Under the pieces are notes generated by a model. It was given only the letters and a program-made list of their open reading frames with translations, searched no databases and was not told where the DNA came from. From assembly GCA_963717475.1 (NCBI GenBank), contig OY970337.1:1054001-1118000 (forward strand): DNA of 64,000 bases. The letters run 5' to 3'. The position numbers and the translations under genes are program-made. Position 1 is the stretch's first letter. Each line of letters begins with the position of its first letter. Source of the stretch: AC-32 sp963717475. Its GTDB lineage: Bacteria > Actinomycetota > Thermoleophilia > Gaiellales > Gaiellaceae. Below, one piece after another: positions 25,892-35,086 of this stretch.

Positions 25892-25894
25892 GCA

Positions 25895-27775
25895 ATGAAT
25901 CTGCGCGTCGCGGGGCTGCACCTGTTCGTGCTCTCCGCGTTCGCAGTCGCCCAGCCGCTGTTCGATCTCCTCGGCCGCAACGCAGAGTTCTTCGGTGCGC
26001 GCGGCTCGACGGGGCTCGACGTCGTGCTGTTCGCGCTGACCCTGCTCCTCGTGCCGCCTGCGCTCCTGCTCACGGTCGAGGCGATCGTCCCGCGGCGGGC
26101 CCGTTTTGCCGTGCACGCGTTCTTCGTCGCGGCGCTGGTCGGGTTGATCGTGCTGCAGGCGATCCGCGCGGCGGGCGCACCGGGATGGCTGCTCGTCACA
26201 GTCGCGGCACTCGCCGGGGCCGGTGCTGCGGCGCTCTACGCCCGGGTCGACGCGGCTCGGCTCGTGCTCACGGTGCTGGCGCCGGTGCCGCTGGTCTTTC
26301 TCGTGCTCTTCCTCTTCGGCTCGGATGTCTCGAAGCTGACGTTCTCCGGAACGCCGACGGCCTCCGCCGCCTCCGGGGAACGGCCTCGCGCCCCGGTGGT
26401 GCTGGTCGTCTTCGACGAGCTTCCGTTGAACTCGCTGCTCGACGCCAAGAACCGAATCGACGCAGTGCGCTTCCCCGCGTTCGCCCGCCTCGCAGCCGGC
26501 TCCACCTGGTTCGCCCGCGACACCACCGTCGGCGAAGGGACGACCCACGCCGTGCCGGCGATCCTCACCGGGCTCTATCCCCGCGATGGCGAGTTCCCGG
26601 TCTACTCCGACCACCCGCGCAGCCTCTTCACGCTGCTCGGCGGCTCGACCCGGCTCCACGTCGTGGACGAGGAAACCCATTTGTGCCCGGTGAAGCTCTG
26701 CCCAGATCTCCAGGGCTCGTTCGGCGGCGAGGCCAAGTCGCTGCTCGAGGACACCGGCGTCGTGTACCTCCACGAGCTGCTTCCGCCCAGCCTCGCCGGC
26801 GGGATCCCCTCGATCGCCGACGGCTGGGACAACTTCCTCCGAGACGCGAGCGGCCACGACGACCCCGGCAGCATCCCGCCCGCCGTCCGGCGCTCGTTAC
26901 GGCCGCAGCCGCGGCCCACCCTCTGGTACGTCCACTTCCTCCTCCCGCACAGCCCCTGGAAATACCTTCCCTCGGGCCGGCCCTACTCGGTGCGGGCTGC
27001 GCCGGGCTGGGGATCCGACGAGGTGTGGAACGGCAACCAGGGCGCTGTCGACCAGTACTGGCAGCGCCACCTGCTGCAGCTCGGGTACGCGAACACCGTC
27101 CTCGAACGCATCGTCGCGCGACTCCGTGCGACCGGGCTCTACGACCGCGCGCTGCTGGTGGTCACAGCCGACCACGGCGTCAGCTTCCGGGCCGGCCAGA
27201 AACGCCGCCCCGTTTCGCCCGCGAACCTCGAGGACATCGCGTACGTGCCGCTGTTCGTGAAGCTGCCGCACCAGACGCGAGGGCGCGTCGTGCTCCGGCC
27301 CTCCCGGAACACGGACATCCTGCCCACCATCGCCGCCGCGCTCGGCGTTCGGATTCCCTGGCACGTTGACGGGCACTCGCTGCTCGGGAGCCGCCCAGCC
27401 GAGCGGGACGTCGTCCTGATCAAAGACCACGGAAGGCGCTTCACGATCCCTCAGGGCCGGCTCGAAGCGCTCCGGGAGCGAGCTTTGCGACGGCAGCTCG
27501 CCCTGTTCGGCTCGGACGAACCGCTCTCGAAGCTCCTCGCGATCGGCCCCGACCGCGGGCTCCTCGGGCAGAAGCTGCACCGCGGCCGGGCGGTCACAGA
27601 CGTCGACCCGATCGACCGTTCGGGGTCACTCGTTCAGGTGAGCGGCCGTGCGCGAGGGCGATCAGTCGTCGTCGTCGCGAACGGTCGCGTCGTCGCCGTC
27701 GATCCGATCGTCGACGGGCACTTCTGGGCGCTCGCGCCGGCGGAAGGGCATTTCCGCGTGTTCTCCACCGGCTGA
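25895..27775 (+). CDS. Membrane-anchored sulfatase-like (alkaline phosphatase superfamily) hydrolase
   Basis: 626 residues. About five membrane helices in the first ~150 residues, then an exported sulfatase fold: VVLVVFDELPLNSLL (metal Asp), TTVGEGTTHAVPAILTGLYP at the nucleophile position, HFLLPHSPWKYLP, and VTADHGVSFRAGQ (metal Asp-His). The Cys of true sulfatases is absent; a Thr nucleophile as in lipid phosphotransferases (LtaS-type) fits better. Likely modifies an envelope glycolipid or polymer; substrate unknown. Confidence 0.75.
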   Translation: MNLRVAGLHLFVLSAFAVAQPLFDLLGRNAEFFGARGSTGLDVVLFALTLLLVPPALLLTVEAIVPRRARFAVHAFFVAALVGLIVLQAIRAAGAPGWLLVTVAALAGAGAAALYARVDAARLVLTVLAPVPLVFLVLFLFGSDVSKLTFSGTPTASAASGERPRAPVVLVVFDELPLNSLLDAKNRIDAVRFPAFARLAAGSTWFARDTTVGEGTTHAVPAILTGLYPRDGEFPVYSDHPRSLFTLLGGSTRLHVVDEETHLCPVKLCPDLQGSFGGEAKSLLEDTGVVYLHELLPPSLAGGIPSIADGWDNFLRDASGHDDPGSIPPAVRRSLRPQPRPTLWYVHFLLPHSPWKYLPSGRPYSVRAAPGWGSDEVWNGNQGAVDQYWQRHLLQLGYANTVLERIVARLRATGLYDRALLVVTADHGVSFRAGQKRRPVSPANLEDIAYVPLFVKLPHQTRGRVVLRPSRNTDILPTIAAALGVRIPWHVDGHSLLGSRPAERDVVLIKDHGRRFTIPQGRLEALRERALRRQLALFGSDEPLSKLLAIGPDRGLLGQKLHRGRAVTDVDPIDRSGSLVQVSGRARGRSVVVVANGRVVAVDPIVDGHFWALAPAEGHFRVFSTG

Positions 27776-27777
27776 AG

Positions 27778-27814
27778 GGCGCCCGCCCGCCGTCCTCGTT
27801 AACAGACGGGCGCC
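27778..27814 (+). terminator. Hairpin after the sulfatase-like gene
   Basis: GGCGCCCG (27778-27785) pairs with CGGGCGCC (27807-27814) across a 21-nt loop, 3 bp beyond the stop codon. No T-run follows, so it is a weak terminator call. Confidence 0.4.
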
Positions 27815-27880
27815 GCAGCCTCTTTGCAGAACCCCCCTCCCCTTACCTCTCGTTGTAGTCAGGACCGCGAAAAGCGCCAT

Positions 27881-27929
27881 CCCTCGTTCGAGGTACCCCC
27901 CTCGTTCGAGGGATGATCCCTCGTTCGAG
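27881..27929. repeat. Three tandem copies of a palindromic 12-mer
   Basis: CCCTCGTTCGAG occurs at 27881, 27899 and 27918 (periods 18 and 19 bp). The middle copy extends to the perfect palindrome CCCTCGTTCGAGGG. A degenerate fourth copy (CTCTCGTTGTAG) starts near 27847. It lies between the ends of two convergent genes, where a promoter operator is not expected. The rest of 27776-28084 holds a hairpin (27778) and the 149-bp inverted-repeat element; I see no gene. Confidence 0.7.
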
Positions 27930-27940
27930 TGATTACGCCT

Positions 27941-28089
27941 CCTAGCGTTCTGGGGCGCCGGTCGCGGTTCGAGGCCGGAGGGGACAGTGCTTCAGCACGG
28001 CCCCGGAGCGCATCGGGCCGCGAGCGGCGTCAGGCGGTGGCGGAGCCGGGCTCCGCCCAGCGTGAGCCGCCGCCGGCCAGGACGCTAGG
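27941..28089. repeat. 149-bp element with 13-bp terminal inverted repeats (MITE-like or structured RNA)
   Basis: CCTAGCGTTCTGG at 27941-27953 is matched by CCAGGACGCTAGG at 28077-28089 in inverse orientation (12 of 13). Inside are further hairpins: GTGC-TTCA-GCAC flanked by GGGG/CCCC near 27978-28004, and GGCGGAG-loop-CTCCGCC near 28040-28060. The right repeat contains the stop codon of rel. Layout fits a miniature inverted-repeat element inserted at the 3' end of rel, or a folded 3' RNA. Confidence 0.6.
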
Positions 28090-30295
28090 ACGGCGTCACT
28101 CTGTAGGCGTCGAAGACGGCATCGACATTGCGCAAAGCCGTGAGCAGGCTGCGGAGCGACTTCACGTCCCCGACCTCGGCCACGTACCAGTTCTTGGCGA
28201 GCTGATCCTCGACGTGGCCGCCGTACTCGACGATGTTCGCGCCGTGCTCGGCGAAGGTCCGGGCGACGTCCTCGAGCAGCCGCGGGCGGTCCCATGAGTC
28301 GACCGCGATCTGGACGCGGAAGCTGCGGGTCGCGACCGTGCCGTCCCACGAGACCTTCGTCAAGCGCTCCGGGTTGCGACGCAGCGCCTTGACGTTCGAG
28401 CAGTCCTCGCGGTGGATGGTGATCCCCTTGCCGAGCGAGACGTAGCCGAGGATCTTGTCCCCGGGCACCGGCGTGCAGCACTTCGCGAGCCGGACGAGGA
28501 CGTCGTCGACGCCGCGCACGACGATTCCGAGGTTCTCGCTCGCGACCGCGTGCCGCGCCTTCGGAGCCTTGAGCGGGACGGCCTCTTCCTCGGCGACCTC
28601 TTCGGTCTTCAGGCGCTGGATGACCTTGTTGACGATCTGGCCGGCTTGGAGCTTCCCGGAGCCGAGCGCGAGGTAGAAGTCCTCGGCCTTCTTGTAGCCG
28701 CTCTCGCGGATCACCTGCGCCATCAGGGACGAGCCCTGCAGCTTCCGATAGGGGAGGTTCTGCTTCTTGAGCGCGGTCTCCAGGGTCTCCCGGCCCTTCG
28801 CCTCGGTCTCCTCGCGGGTCTCGCGCGAGAACCACTGGCGGATCTTGTTCCTGGCCCGCGACGAAGCAGCCAGCGACATCCAGTCGCGTGACGGCCCGCG
28901 CCCGGCCTTCGTGGTCAGGATCTCGACGAAGTCGCCGCTCTTCAGGTGATAGTGGAGCGGGACGATGCGGCCGTTGATCTTGGCGCCGACCGTGCGGTGG
29001 CCGACGTCAGTGTGGACGGCGTACGCGAAGTCGATCGGCGTCGAGCCGGACGGCAGCACCTTGACCTCGCCCTTCGGCGTGAAGACGTATACCTCGTCGT
29101 CGAACAGGTCGGTGCGGAAGGACTTCATGAACTCCCGCGGGTCGGCCTCGTCCTCCTGCCAGTCCATGAGCTGGCGGATCCACGCGAGCCACTCCTCGTC
29201 GCGGTTGCCCTCCTTGGTGCCGACCTTGTAGAGCCAGTGCGCGGCGACGCCGAACTCGGCCGTCTCGTGCATCTCGCGGGTGCGCACCTGGATCTCGAGC
29301 GGCCTTCCTTCCGGGCCGATCACGGTCGTGTGCAGCGCGCGGTAGCCGTTCAGCTTCGGCATCGCGACGTAGTCCTTGAAGCGGCCGGGCATCGGCTTCC
29401 AGAGCGCGTGGATCAGGCCGAGCGCCCCGTAGCAGTCGCGTGTCCCTTCGTCGCCGTCCCGCTCGACGATCACGCGCATCGCCGTCAGGTCGTAGATCTC
29501 GTTGAACTCGCGACCCTTCTTGGCCATCTTGTCGTAGATCGAGTAGAAGTGCTTCGCGCGGCCCGAGATCTCGGCGGGGATGTCCACCTTCTCGAGCTCG
29601 GCCTTCAGCACCATCGCCGCCTCACGCACGTGCTCGTCGCGATCGGTGCGGCGCTCCGAGACCATGGCCTTGATCTCCTCGTACTTGCGCGGGTGCAGCG
29701 TCGTGAAGGCGAGGTCTTCGAGCTCCCACTTGAGCTTGTTGATTCCGAGCCGGTGTGCGAGCGGCGCGTAGACCTCGAGCGTCTCCTTCGCCTTCTGGAT
29801 CTGCTTCTGCTTGCCGAGGTACTCGATCGTGCGCATGTTGTGGAGGCGGTCGGCGAGCTTGATCAGGATGACCCGGACGTCCTGGGCCATCGCCACGATC
29901 ATCTTCCGGTAGTTCTCGGCCTCGGCCTGCTCGCGGCTCTGGAACTGGATCCTCGTCAGCTTCGTGACACCCTCGACGAGCTGCGCGACCTCGTCGCCGA
30001 ATTCGTCGCGGACCTCCTTGATGTCGGTGTCCGTGTCCTCGACGACGTCGTGCAGGAGCGCGGCGGCGATCGTTTCCTCGTCCAGTCGCAGCTCGGCGCA
30101 GATCTTGGCTGCGCCCCAGGGGTGGTGGATGAAGTCCTCGCCGGAGCGGCGCTGCTGGCCTGCGTGCCTCTCGGCGGCGAAGCTGAACGCGCGGCGAAGG
30201 AGGTCCTTGTCGACGCTCTCGTTGTAGGCGGCGACGTCCGAGATGAGCTCTTCGATCAGCTCCTGGTGTCGTCCGCCTGCTTCGAGAACCGTCAT
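28085..30295 (-). CDS. rel: Bifunctional (p)ppGpp synthetase/hydrolase Rel
   Basis: 736 residues with full Rel architecture: HD hydrolase (FIHHPWGAAKI, LLHDVVEDTDTD, IKLADRLHNMRTI), synthetase (RAKHFYSIYDKM, YDLTAMRVIVE, LNGYRALHTTV), TGS (VYVFTPKGEVKVLPSGSTPI), a Cys-His zinc-finger region (AKCCTPVPGDKILGY) and C-terminal ACT (SFRVQIAVDSWDRPRLLEDV). HD residues HH, HD and ED are intact, so hydrolysis should be retained. The ATG lies 6 nt after TACACT (30307-30302), a leaderless promoter. Confidence 0.95.
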   Translation of the reverse strand: MTVLEAGGRHQELIEELISDVAAYNESVDKDLLRRAFSFAAERHAGQQRRSGEDFIHHPWGAAKICAELRLDEETIAAALLHDVVEDTDTDIKEVRDEFGDEVAQLVEGVTKLTRIQFQSREQAEAENYRKMIVAMAQDVRVILIKLADRLHNMRTIEYLGKQKQIQKAKETLEVYAPLAHRLGINKLKWELEDLAFTTLHPRKYEEIKAMVSERRTDRDEHVREAAMVLKAELEKVDIPAEISGRAKHFYSIYDKMAKKGREFNEIYDLTAMRVIVERDGDEGTRDCYGALGLIHALWKPMPGRFKDYVAMPKLNGYRALHTTVIGPEGRPLEIQVRTREMHETAEFGVAAHWLYKVGTKEGNRDEEWLAWIRQLMDWQEDEADPREFMKSFRTDLFDDEVYVFTPKGEVKVLPSGSTPIDFAYAVHTDVGHRTVGAKINGRIVPLHYHLKSGDFVEILTTKAGRGPSRDWMSLAASSRARNKIRQWFSRETREETEAKGRETLETALKKQNLPYRKLQGSSLMAQVIRESGYKKAEDFYLALGSGKLQAGQIVNKVIQRLKTEEVAEEEAVPLKAPKARHAVASENLGIVVRGVDDVLVRLAKCCTPVPGDKILGYVSLGKGITIHREDCSNVKALRRNPERLTKVSWDGTVATRSFRVQIAVDSWDRPRLLEDVARTFAEHGANIVEYGGHVEDQLAKNWYVAEVGDVKSLRSLLTALRNVDAVFDAYRVTPS

Positions 30296-30385
30296 GGAAA
30301 AAGTGTACTCCCGGGTTTCCTGGTGCCCGGTTCCGGGGCATTCGGGCTAAAGGAAGGCGTTCCCACTTGCCGAAAAAACATCGAC

Positions 30386-30514
30386 ATGCGCCGCCGCAAA
30401 GATGAACGCAAGGCCCTGAAGCTCGCCCGTCTGCTCGTCTCGCTGGACGACGCGGCGCGAGCCGACCGGCCTTTGCGCCCCCGCCGCCGGCGGGTCGCCC
30501 TCAGTACGCGTTAG
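30386..30514 (+). CDS. Possible 42-residue basic protein
   Basis: Starts MRRRKDERKALKLARLLVSL and ends RRRRVALSTR, strongly basic. It fills the gap between rel and recJ on the opposite strand and its stop overlaps the recJ stop. No convincing -10 or ribosome-binding site precedes it, so it may be chance. Confidence 0.25.
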   Translation: MRRRKDERKALKLARLLVSLDDAARADRPLRPRRRRVALSTR

Positions 30515-32406
30515 GCCGCCTTCGCCAGCTCCGGCTCCGCGAGCAGCGCGAGGAACGCCTTCGACTCGAGCAGGTGGCGCCGGTCGCCTCCCCGGGCGAG
30601 CGCGAGCTCGGCGAAGACCGCTGCCGCGCCCGGGTCGCGCTGCTCGACGGGCTTGCGCCACTCGCTCTTGAGCCACTCACGCCGCTCGAGGTAGCGGTCG
30701 TCCGCATCGAAGACCTCGCGTACGTTCAGCTGCGGCGCGACGGTCCCGTTCCACTGGTTCGCCTCGAGGCGGAAGGCGACGTCGTAGTGCCCCACCCGGC
30801 GGAGGCTGTCGAGCCGGCGCCCGAAGCGGAACGCGATCGCGCTGCCGGAGTCGCGGCCGTCCTCGCTGACACGAAAGCGCAGGTGCTTGCCCTCGCCGAC
30901 CGCGGAGAGATCGGAGAGCTCGCACCCGTTCAGGAGCAGCGTCACATTCGGGTTGCCGAGACCGAAGGGCGCGAGCCGCGCGAGCTCGGCGCAGAGGTCG
31001 AGCGTGAGCTCGGAGCCGTGCGCGAAGGCGTCGACCGTCGTGACCGAGCGCAAGTCGCGTTCGCCGAGGCAGGAGTCCGCGACCGCGGCGAAGGCATCCG
31101 CGAACGCCTCGACGCGGTCGGGCTTGATGGAGAGCCCCGCCGCGGCGGAGTGGCCGCCCCAGCGCTCGAGGTGGGAGGCGCAGTCGCGCAGGCCGTCGTG
31201 CAGGTCGAAGGAGGGGATCGAGCGGCCCGAGCCCTTCCAGTCGCCCTCGGTTCCGGCGATCAGGACCACGGGCCGGTGGTAGCGCTCGACCAGCCGCGAG
31301 GCGACGATCCCGATCACGCCCTCGTGCCAGCCCTCCCCCGCGACGACGTAGCCGCGCCGCGCGCGCCGGGCCTCGGGCCAGGACTCGATGGCCTCGACCG
31401 CTTCCCGCGAGATCCGCTCCTCGACCGCCTGCCGGTCGCGGTTCAGCTGCTCGAGCTCGGCGGCCAGCGTCGACGCCTCGGACTGATCATCCGTCAAGAG
31501 CAGCACCAGTGCGGCCTCGGGGCGGCCGAGGCGTCCGGAGGCGTTCAGGCGCGGAGCGAGCCGGAAGCCGATCGCGCCGGCGTCGACCGCGGCCGGGTCG
31601 ACCCGTGCGGCCCGCATCAGCTCGCGCAGGCCGGGCTTCTGCGTCCGCGCGAGCGCGCGGAGGCCCGCGACGGTGAGGGCGCGGTTCTCGTCCACGAGCG
31701 GGACGACGTCGGCAACCGTCGCGACCGCGACGAGGTCGAGATGGCGCTCGAGCTCCGGCGAGCCGGCGCCCAGCAGCGCCTCACCGAGCTTCCAGACGAC
31801 ACCGGTCCCGCAGAGCCCGCGGAACGGATAGTCGCCGCGGTACGGGCCGACGACCGGGCAGCCCGGCAGCTCCGGCCCGGCGCGATGGTGGTCGGTCACG
31901 ACGACCTCGAGCCCGAGCTCGCGGGCGTGCGCGACCTCGTCGACCGCCGTCACGCCGCAGTCCACGGTCAGGACGAGCCCCACGCCCTCGCCCGCCAGTC
32001 GCGTCAAGGTCTCGCGGCCGACGCCGTAGCCTTCGTCGAAGCGGCTCGGCAGGTGCCAGCTCACGTCCGCGCCGAGCTCGCGCAGGATCAGGACTGCGAG
32101 CGCGGTCGCGCAGATCCCGTCAGCGTCGTAGTCGCCGTGGACGCAGATCTTCTTCCCGGCCGCGATCGCCGCCCGGATCGCTTCGCAGGCCGCCGCCATG
32201 TCGCCGAGCTCGAGCGGATCGTGCGCGGGGAGCTCCGCCTCGAGGAAGCGCCGCGCCTCCGCGGGGTCGGCGTAGCCGCGGCGGACGAGCACGCTCGCCG
32301 TCGTTCGGGAGACGCCGAGCTCCTTCGCGAGGAGGTCAACCTTGTCGCGCGGCGCGGTGCCGCGTAGCTGCCAGTCTCGACTGATGGTCCGGCATGGGCA
32401 GCCCAC
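30511..32406 (-). CDS. recJ: Single-stranded-DNA exonuclease RecJ
   Basis: 631 residues from GTG 32406; no ATG is near the conserved SRDWQLRG start. DHH motifs: VHGDYDADGICATA (metal Asps), VDCGVTAVDE, VTDHHRAGPELP; the DHHA1 domain includes GEGWHEGVIGIVASRL and ERWGGHSAAAGLSI. Works with RecQ/RecF and mismatch repair as a 5'-3' exonuclease. It lies 22 bp after the membrane-protein gene and so is the last gene of the patatin operon or read from it. Confidence 0.9.
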   Translation of the reverse strand: MGCPCRTISRDWQLRGTAPRDKVDLLAKELGVSRTTASVLVRRGYADPAEARRFLEAELPAHDPLELGDMAAACEAIRAAIAAGKKICVHGDYDADGICATALAVLILRELGADVSWHLPSRFDEGYGVGRETLTRLAGEGVGLVLTVDCGVTAVDEVAHARELGLEVVVTDHHRAGPELPGCPVVGPYRGDYPFRGLCGTGVVWKLGEALLGAGSPELERHLDLVAVATVADVVPLVDENRALTVAGLRALARTQKPGLRELMRAARVDPAAVDAGAIGFRLAPRLNASGRLGRPEAALVLLLTDDQSEASTLAAELEQLNRDRQAVEERISREAVEAIESWPEARRARRGYVVAGEGWHEGVIGIVASRLVERYHRPVVLIAGTEGDWKGSGRSIPSFDLHDGLRDCASHLERWGGHSAAAGLSIKPDRVEAFADAFAAVADSCLGERDLRSVTTVDAFAHGSELTLDLCAELARLAPFGLGNPNVTLLLNGCELSDLSAVGEGKHLRFRVSEDGRDSGSAIAFRFGRRLDSLRRVGHYDVAFRLEANQWNGTVAPQLNVREVFDADDRYLERREWLKSEWRKPVEQRDPGAAAVFAELALARGGDRRHLLESKAFLALLAEPELAKAA

Positions 32407-32428
32407 GGTACGGAGGCCGCCGGACGGA

Positions 32429-33509
32429 TCAGCCTGCGCCGCCCTCGGGTGCCTGCGTGCTGGGCGGCGCGGCCGGTGGCGCGTCGCCGCCGACGAGCCG
32501 TTCCGCGTTGCCGAAGATGACGCCGGTGAACCGCTCGCTGAAGCCCGCGAGGAAGGCGATGATTCCGTAGAAGTACAGGTGGTCGCCCGTGTTCTCGGCC
32601 GGCAGCAGGCCTGCCGCGAGCAGGAAGTACGTCGCCACGCCGAAGACCGCGCCGACGAACGGCTTGTACAACCCCAGCCGGCGCAAGAGCGGCCTGCCGA
32701 CCTCGAAGTCGACCGTGAAGCGCTCGTCACCGCTGCTCATCCGTGAAAGAACGCTCACGAGCGCGCCCATCGCCCCGGAGGCCGTCGAGAGGAGCAGGTA
32801 ACCGGGTTTCCCGCCGTGCCGCAGGTAGTCGGACGTCGCCGCGAACACGATCGCGACCACGGCGCAGGTCACCACGATCGCGGCCGCAGACCAGAGCATC
32901 CCCGTCGCGTAGACGATCCGCCCGGCCTTCGAGCCCGTCCGGAGGTAGTACTTCTCGATCCGCGCAAGCTCGCGCGCGCTGCTCTCGCACGAACCTGTCC
33001 TCGACCTTCACGCTCCGGCCGTCGCGGCGCTCGAGGAAGCCGAGCGCATGCTCCTGCACCGAATAGAGCCACTGCATCGCGATCCGCTGGCTCGTCCCGC
33101 GCAGCACCTCGCGCACGCGTATTCCGAGCACGTCGCACTCGTGGAGCAGCTCGGCGATCGGCTCGGCCTCCTTCGTGACCCAGTCGGTCACCCGGTGGAG
33201 ACGCACGTCGGCGTCCGTGTCGGTGATCGGGTTCCGCTTCCCGCGCGGCGCGCCGATCGTGAGCGCGACCGCGGAGGCGTCCTGGGTCGACCAGTAGACC
33301 GCCGCCAGCTTGCCTTCCTCGTCCTCGAAGCGCGCAAGCCTCTTCTCGAAGTCGCTCTCGGCGTCGGCGAACCCGCCGTTGCCGCGCTCCTGCTCGCGGT
33401 GGTAGTGCGCCCGGACGAGATCGGAGAAGGTCGACGCACCGATCTGCTCCATCGTGCGCGGACGTCCGTTGGCGTTCGCCTTGGCCTTGTGGGGCGCGCG
33501 CACCGTCAT
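32429..33509 (-). pseudogene. Hypothetical protein with four C-terminal membrane helices, frameshifted
   Basis: About 359 residues if one extra base near 32988-32995 is removed. The soluble N-terminal ~220 residues include AHYHREQERGNGGF, DEEGKLAAVYWSTQD and LLHECDVLGIRVREVLRG; the frame breaks after VKVEDRFV and resumes as ESSARELARIEKYYLRTG, followed by helices such as GMLWSAAAIVVTCAVVAIVF and LYFYGIIAFLAGFSE. Not a recognised family. It is coupled by a 4-bp overlap to the amidase gene, suggesting an envelope partner in this operon. As sequenced it would be truncated. Confidence 0.7.
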
Positions 33510-34285
33510 GACAGGCAGGTGAGCCAGGTCGCCGGGGTCGGTTGGTACTTGCTCTCCTGAGAGAACGCGATCGCGATGGGGCCCTTCTCCTGGCCGTGCG
33601 AGCAGAGGAGCGGGTCGGCGCCGGCCTCGAGCACGAGCGCAACGTGGTGTCCCGGGTACGCGCCCCAGACGACCAGGTCGCCTGGTTGCACGGCGCTCTT
33701 CGGGATGTGCCGGCAGTGCGTGAGCATCGTCCCCGTGTAGGCGCCCGAGAAGTTGCCGCCGTTCGGGTCGGGCGCGCCCGCCCAGCGGTAGCAGAGCGTC
33801 GAGAACCCCGAACAGTCGGTGTGCAGCGGCAGCTTCTGCGGTTTCGCGAGCCCGTCGAGCGGCCTCAGCTGCTGGTAGTGGATCGAGGGCTCGTTCTGGA
33901 TCCCCCAGCGGGCAAAGGCGACGATCTTGTCCCGCAGCGCGGAGCCGCCGGCCGCCTGCTTCAGTCGGCGGGTGCGGCGGGCCTTGTACGCGGACGGAAG
34001 CGGCCCGCCCTGCAGAAATCCCTCGAGGTGCGGGCCGACCGCCCCGTCGCAGGCCTTCGCCGGGTAGCCGAGCATCCACTTCGCCTGCTTGACCGCCGTG
34101 GCCGTCGTGGGCCCGTACTCGCCGTCCGCGGTCCCGGGCTGGAAGTTGCCGTAGTGACCGGATGCGAGCAGCTGCTGGAGATGCTTCACGTCGTCGCCCG
34201 TCAGGTGCGGGTTGGTCAGCTGCAGCCCGCGGACGACATCACCCGCGTGAGCCGCCGACTTCCTCTTGGTCGCCAGCTGGCTCAC
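33506..34285 (-). CDS. Peptidoglycan-binding cysteine amidase (NlpC/P60- or CHAP-like)
   Basis: 259 residues. Residues ~25-95 form a PG_binding_1 repeat (DDVKHLQQLLASGHYGNFQP, DGEYGPTTATAVKQAKWMLG). Then a cysteine-hydrolase domain: LHTDCSGFSTLCYRWAGAPD with the catalytic Cys, and AVQPGDLVVWGAYPGHHVAL with the catalytic His. No signal peptide is visible, as in phage-type endolysins that need a separate exit route. Overlaps both neighbours by 4 bp. Likely cuts the peptide part of peptidoglycan. Confidence 0.8.
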   Translation of the reverse strand: MSQLATKRKSAAHAGDVVRGLQLTNPHLTGDDVKHLQQLLASGHYGNFQPGTADGEYGPTTATAVKQAKWMLGYPAKACDGAVGPHLEGFLQGGPLPSAYKARRTRRLKQAAGGSALRDKIVAFARWGIQNEPSIHYQQLRPLDGLAKPQKLPLHTDCSGFSTLCYRWAGAPDPNGGNFSGAYTGTMLTHCRHIPKSAVQPGDLVVWGAYPGHHVALVLEAGADPLLCSHGQEKGPIAIAFSQESKYQPTPATWLTCLS

Positions 34286-35085
34286 GCGGGCCTTTCCCCT
34301 CCCCGTGCCGCAGAGCTGAGCTTCTGTACGCAGGCGCTGAAACGCTCCCAGCCGTTGAGACCGCCGTTGACGGCGCGCCGGACGCCCTGCCAGTCGCCGC
34401 GCGCGGCGAGAGCGCCGATCCCGTGGTCCCGCATGTACGCGGCGAGCACTCGCGCCGCGACGCTCGGGTCGAGCGCGAGGTCGGGCTTCTGCTCGAGCGG
34501 CACGCCGAGCTTCTTGCCGTAGCCGCGGTAGTTCGCGCGCCCGGTCAGCTGGATGAAGCCGCGGCCGTGGTAGCGGACGCCGTCGCCGGGACGAGTGTTG
34601 CCGAGGTCCTTTCGCCCCTCGTACATCTTCCTGAAGTAGGAGGTCCCGCCGAACTCGTTGATCGGCGCGAAGTCCGGCACCTCGGTCGCCACCGTCGCGA
34701 TCGCGGCGATCGCGCTGGCGTCGTCGCTGAGCCCTTGCTCCGCGAGCGCGCTTCGGAGCGGCGGCCAGTAGCGGCGGACGTTCGCGGCCTTGCAGCCGAG
34801 CAGCGCCGCGAGCTGGTCGGGGGTGAACCCCGCCTCTCCGGCCAGGTGGCGGGCAGCGCCGTTGACGTGCTTCGCCGAGACGAGCGCCGAGGTCGTCGCA
34901 GGCCCGACCACCCCGTCCGCCGCCAGTCCGTGGTCGCCCTGGAACGCCTTCAGACAGCGGTCGGTCGAGGGGCCGAAGACGCCGTCGACCGGGCCGATGT
35001 CGTACCCGAGCGCCTTCAGGCGCTGCTGGAGCTTCCGGACCTGAGACCCGGAGAAAGGTGGTCGCTTCAGCCGGAGAGCGGCCAC
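34282..35085 (-). CDS. Peptidoglycan-binding GH19-type lysozyme/chitinase
   Basis: 267 residues. An N-terminal PG_binding_1 repeat (QLRKLQQ-type: SQVRKLQQRLKALGYDIGP, GVFGPSTDRCLKAFQ) is followed by a GH19-like catalytic domain with ATVATEVPDFAPINEFG (Glu) and YHGRGFIQLTGRANYRGYG, the hallmark of phage-style GH19 endolysins. No signal peptide. Start lies 1 bp after the patatin stop. Probably cleaves the glycan backbone of a cell wall. Confidence 0.85.
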   Translation of the reverse strand: MAALRLKRPPFSGSQVRKLQQRLKALGYDIGPVDGVFGPSTDRCLKAFQGDHGLAADGVVGPATTSALVSAKHVNGAARHLAGEAGFTPDQLAALLGCKAANVRRYWPPLRSALAEQGLSDDASAIAAIATVATEVPDFAPINEFGGTSYFRKMYEGRKDLGNTRPGDGVRYHGRGFIQLTGRANYRGYGKKLGVPLEQKPDLALDPSVAARVLAAYMRDHGIGALAARGDWQGVRRAVNGGLNGWERFSACVQKLSSAARGGERPA

Positions 35086-35086
35086 C

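Noticed and set aside
27881..27929. A CRISPR array
   Set aside because: Repeats are only 12 bp with 6-7 bp spacers, only three copies, and no cas genes are in the window.
27881..27929. LexA/SOS boxes
   Set aside because: The repeats contain GTTCG but not the CGAAC-N4-GTTCG arrangement of actinobacterial LexA sites, and they are not upstream of a gene.
27941..28089. Small SRP RNA, 6S RNA or a second tRNA (a GGTTCGAGG word occurs)
   Set aside because: The GNRA-type SRP core is absent, no cloverleaf can be drawn, and the conserved 6S bubble is not evident; an inverted-repeat element explains it better.
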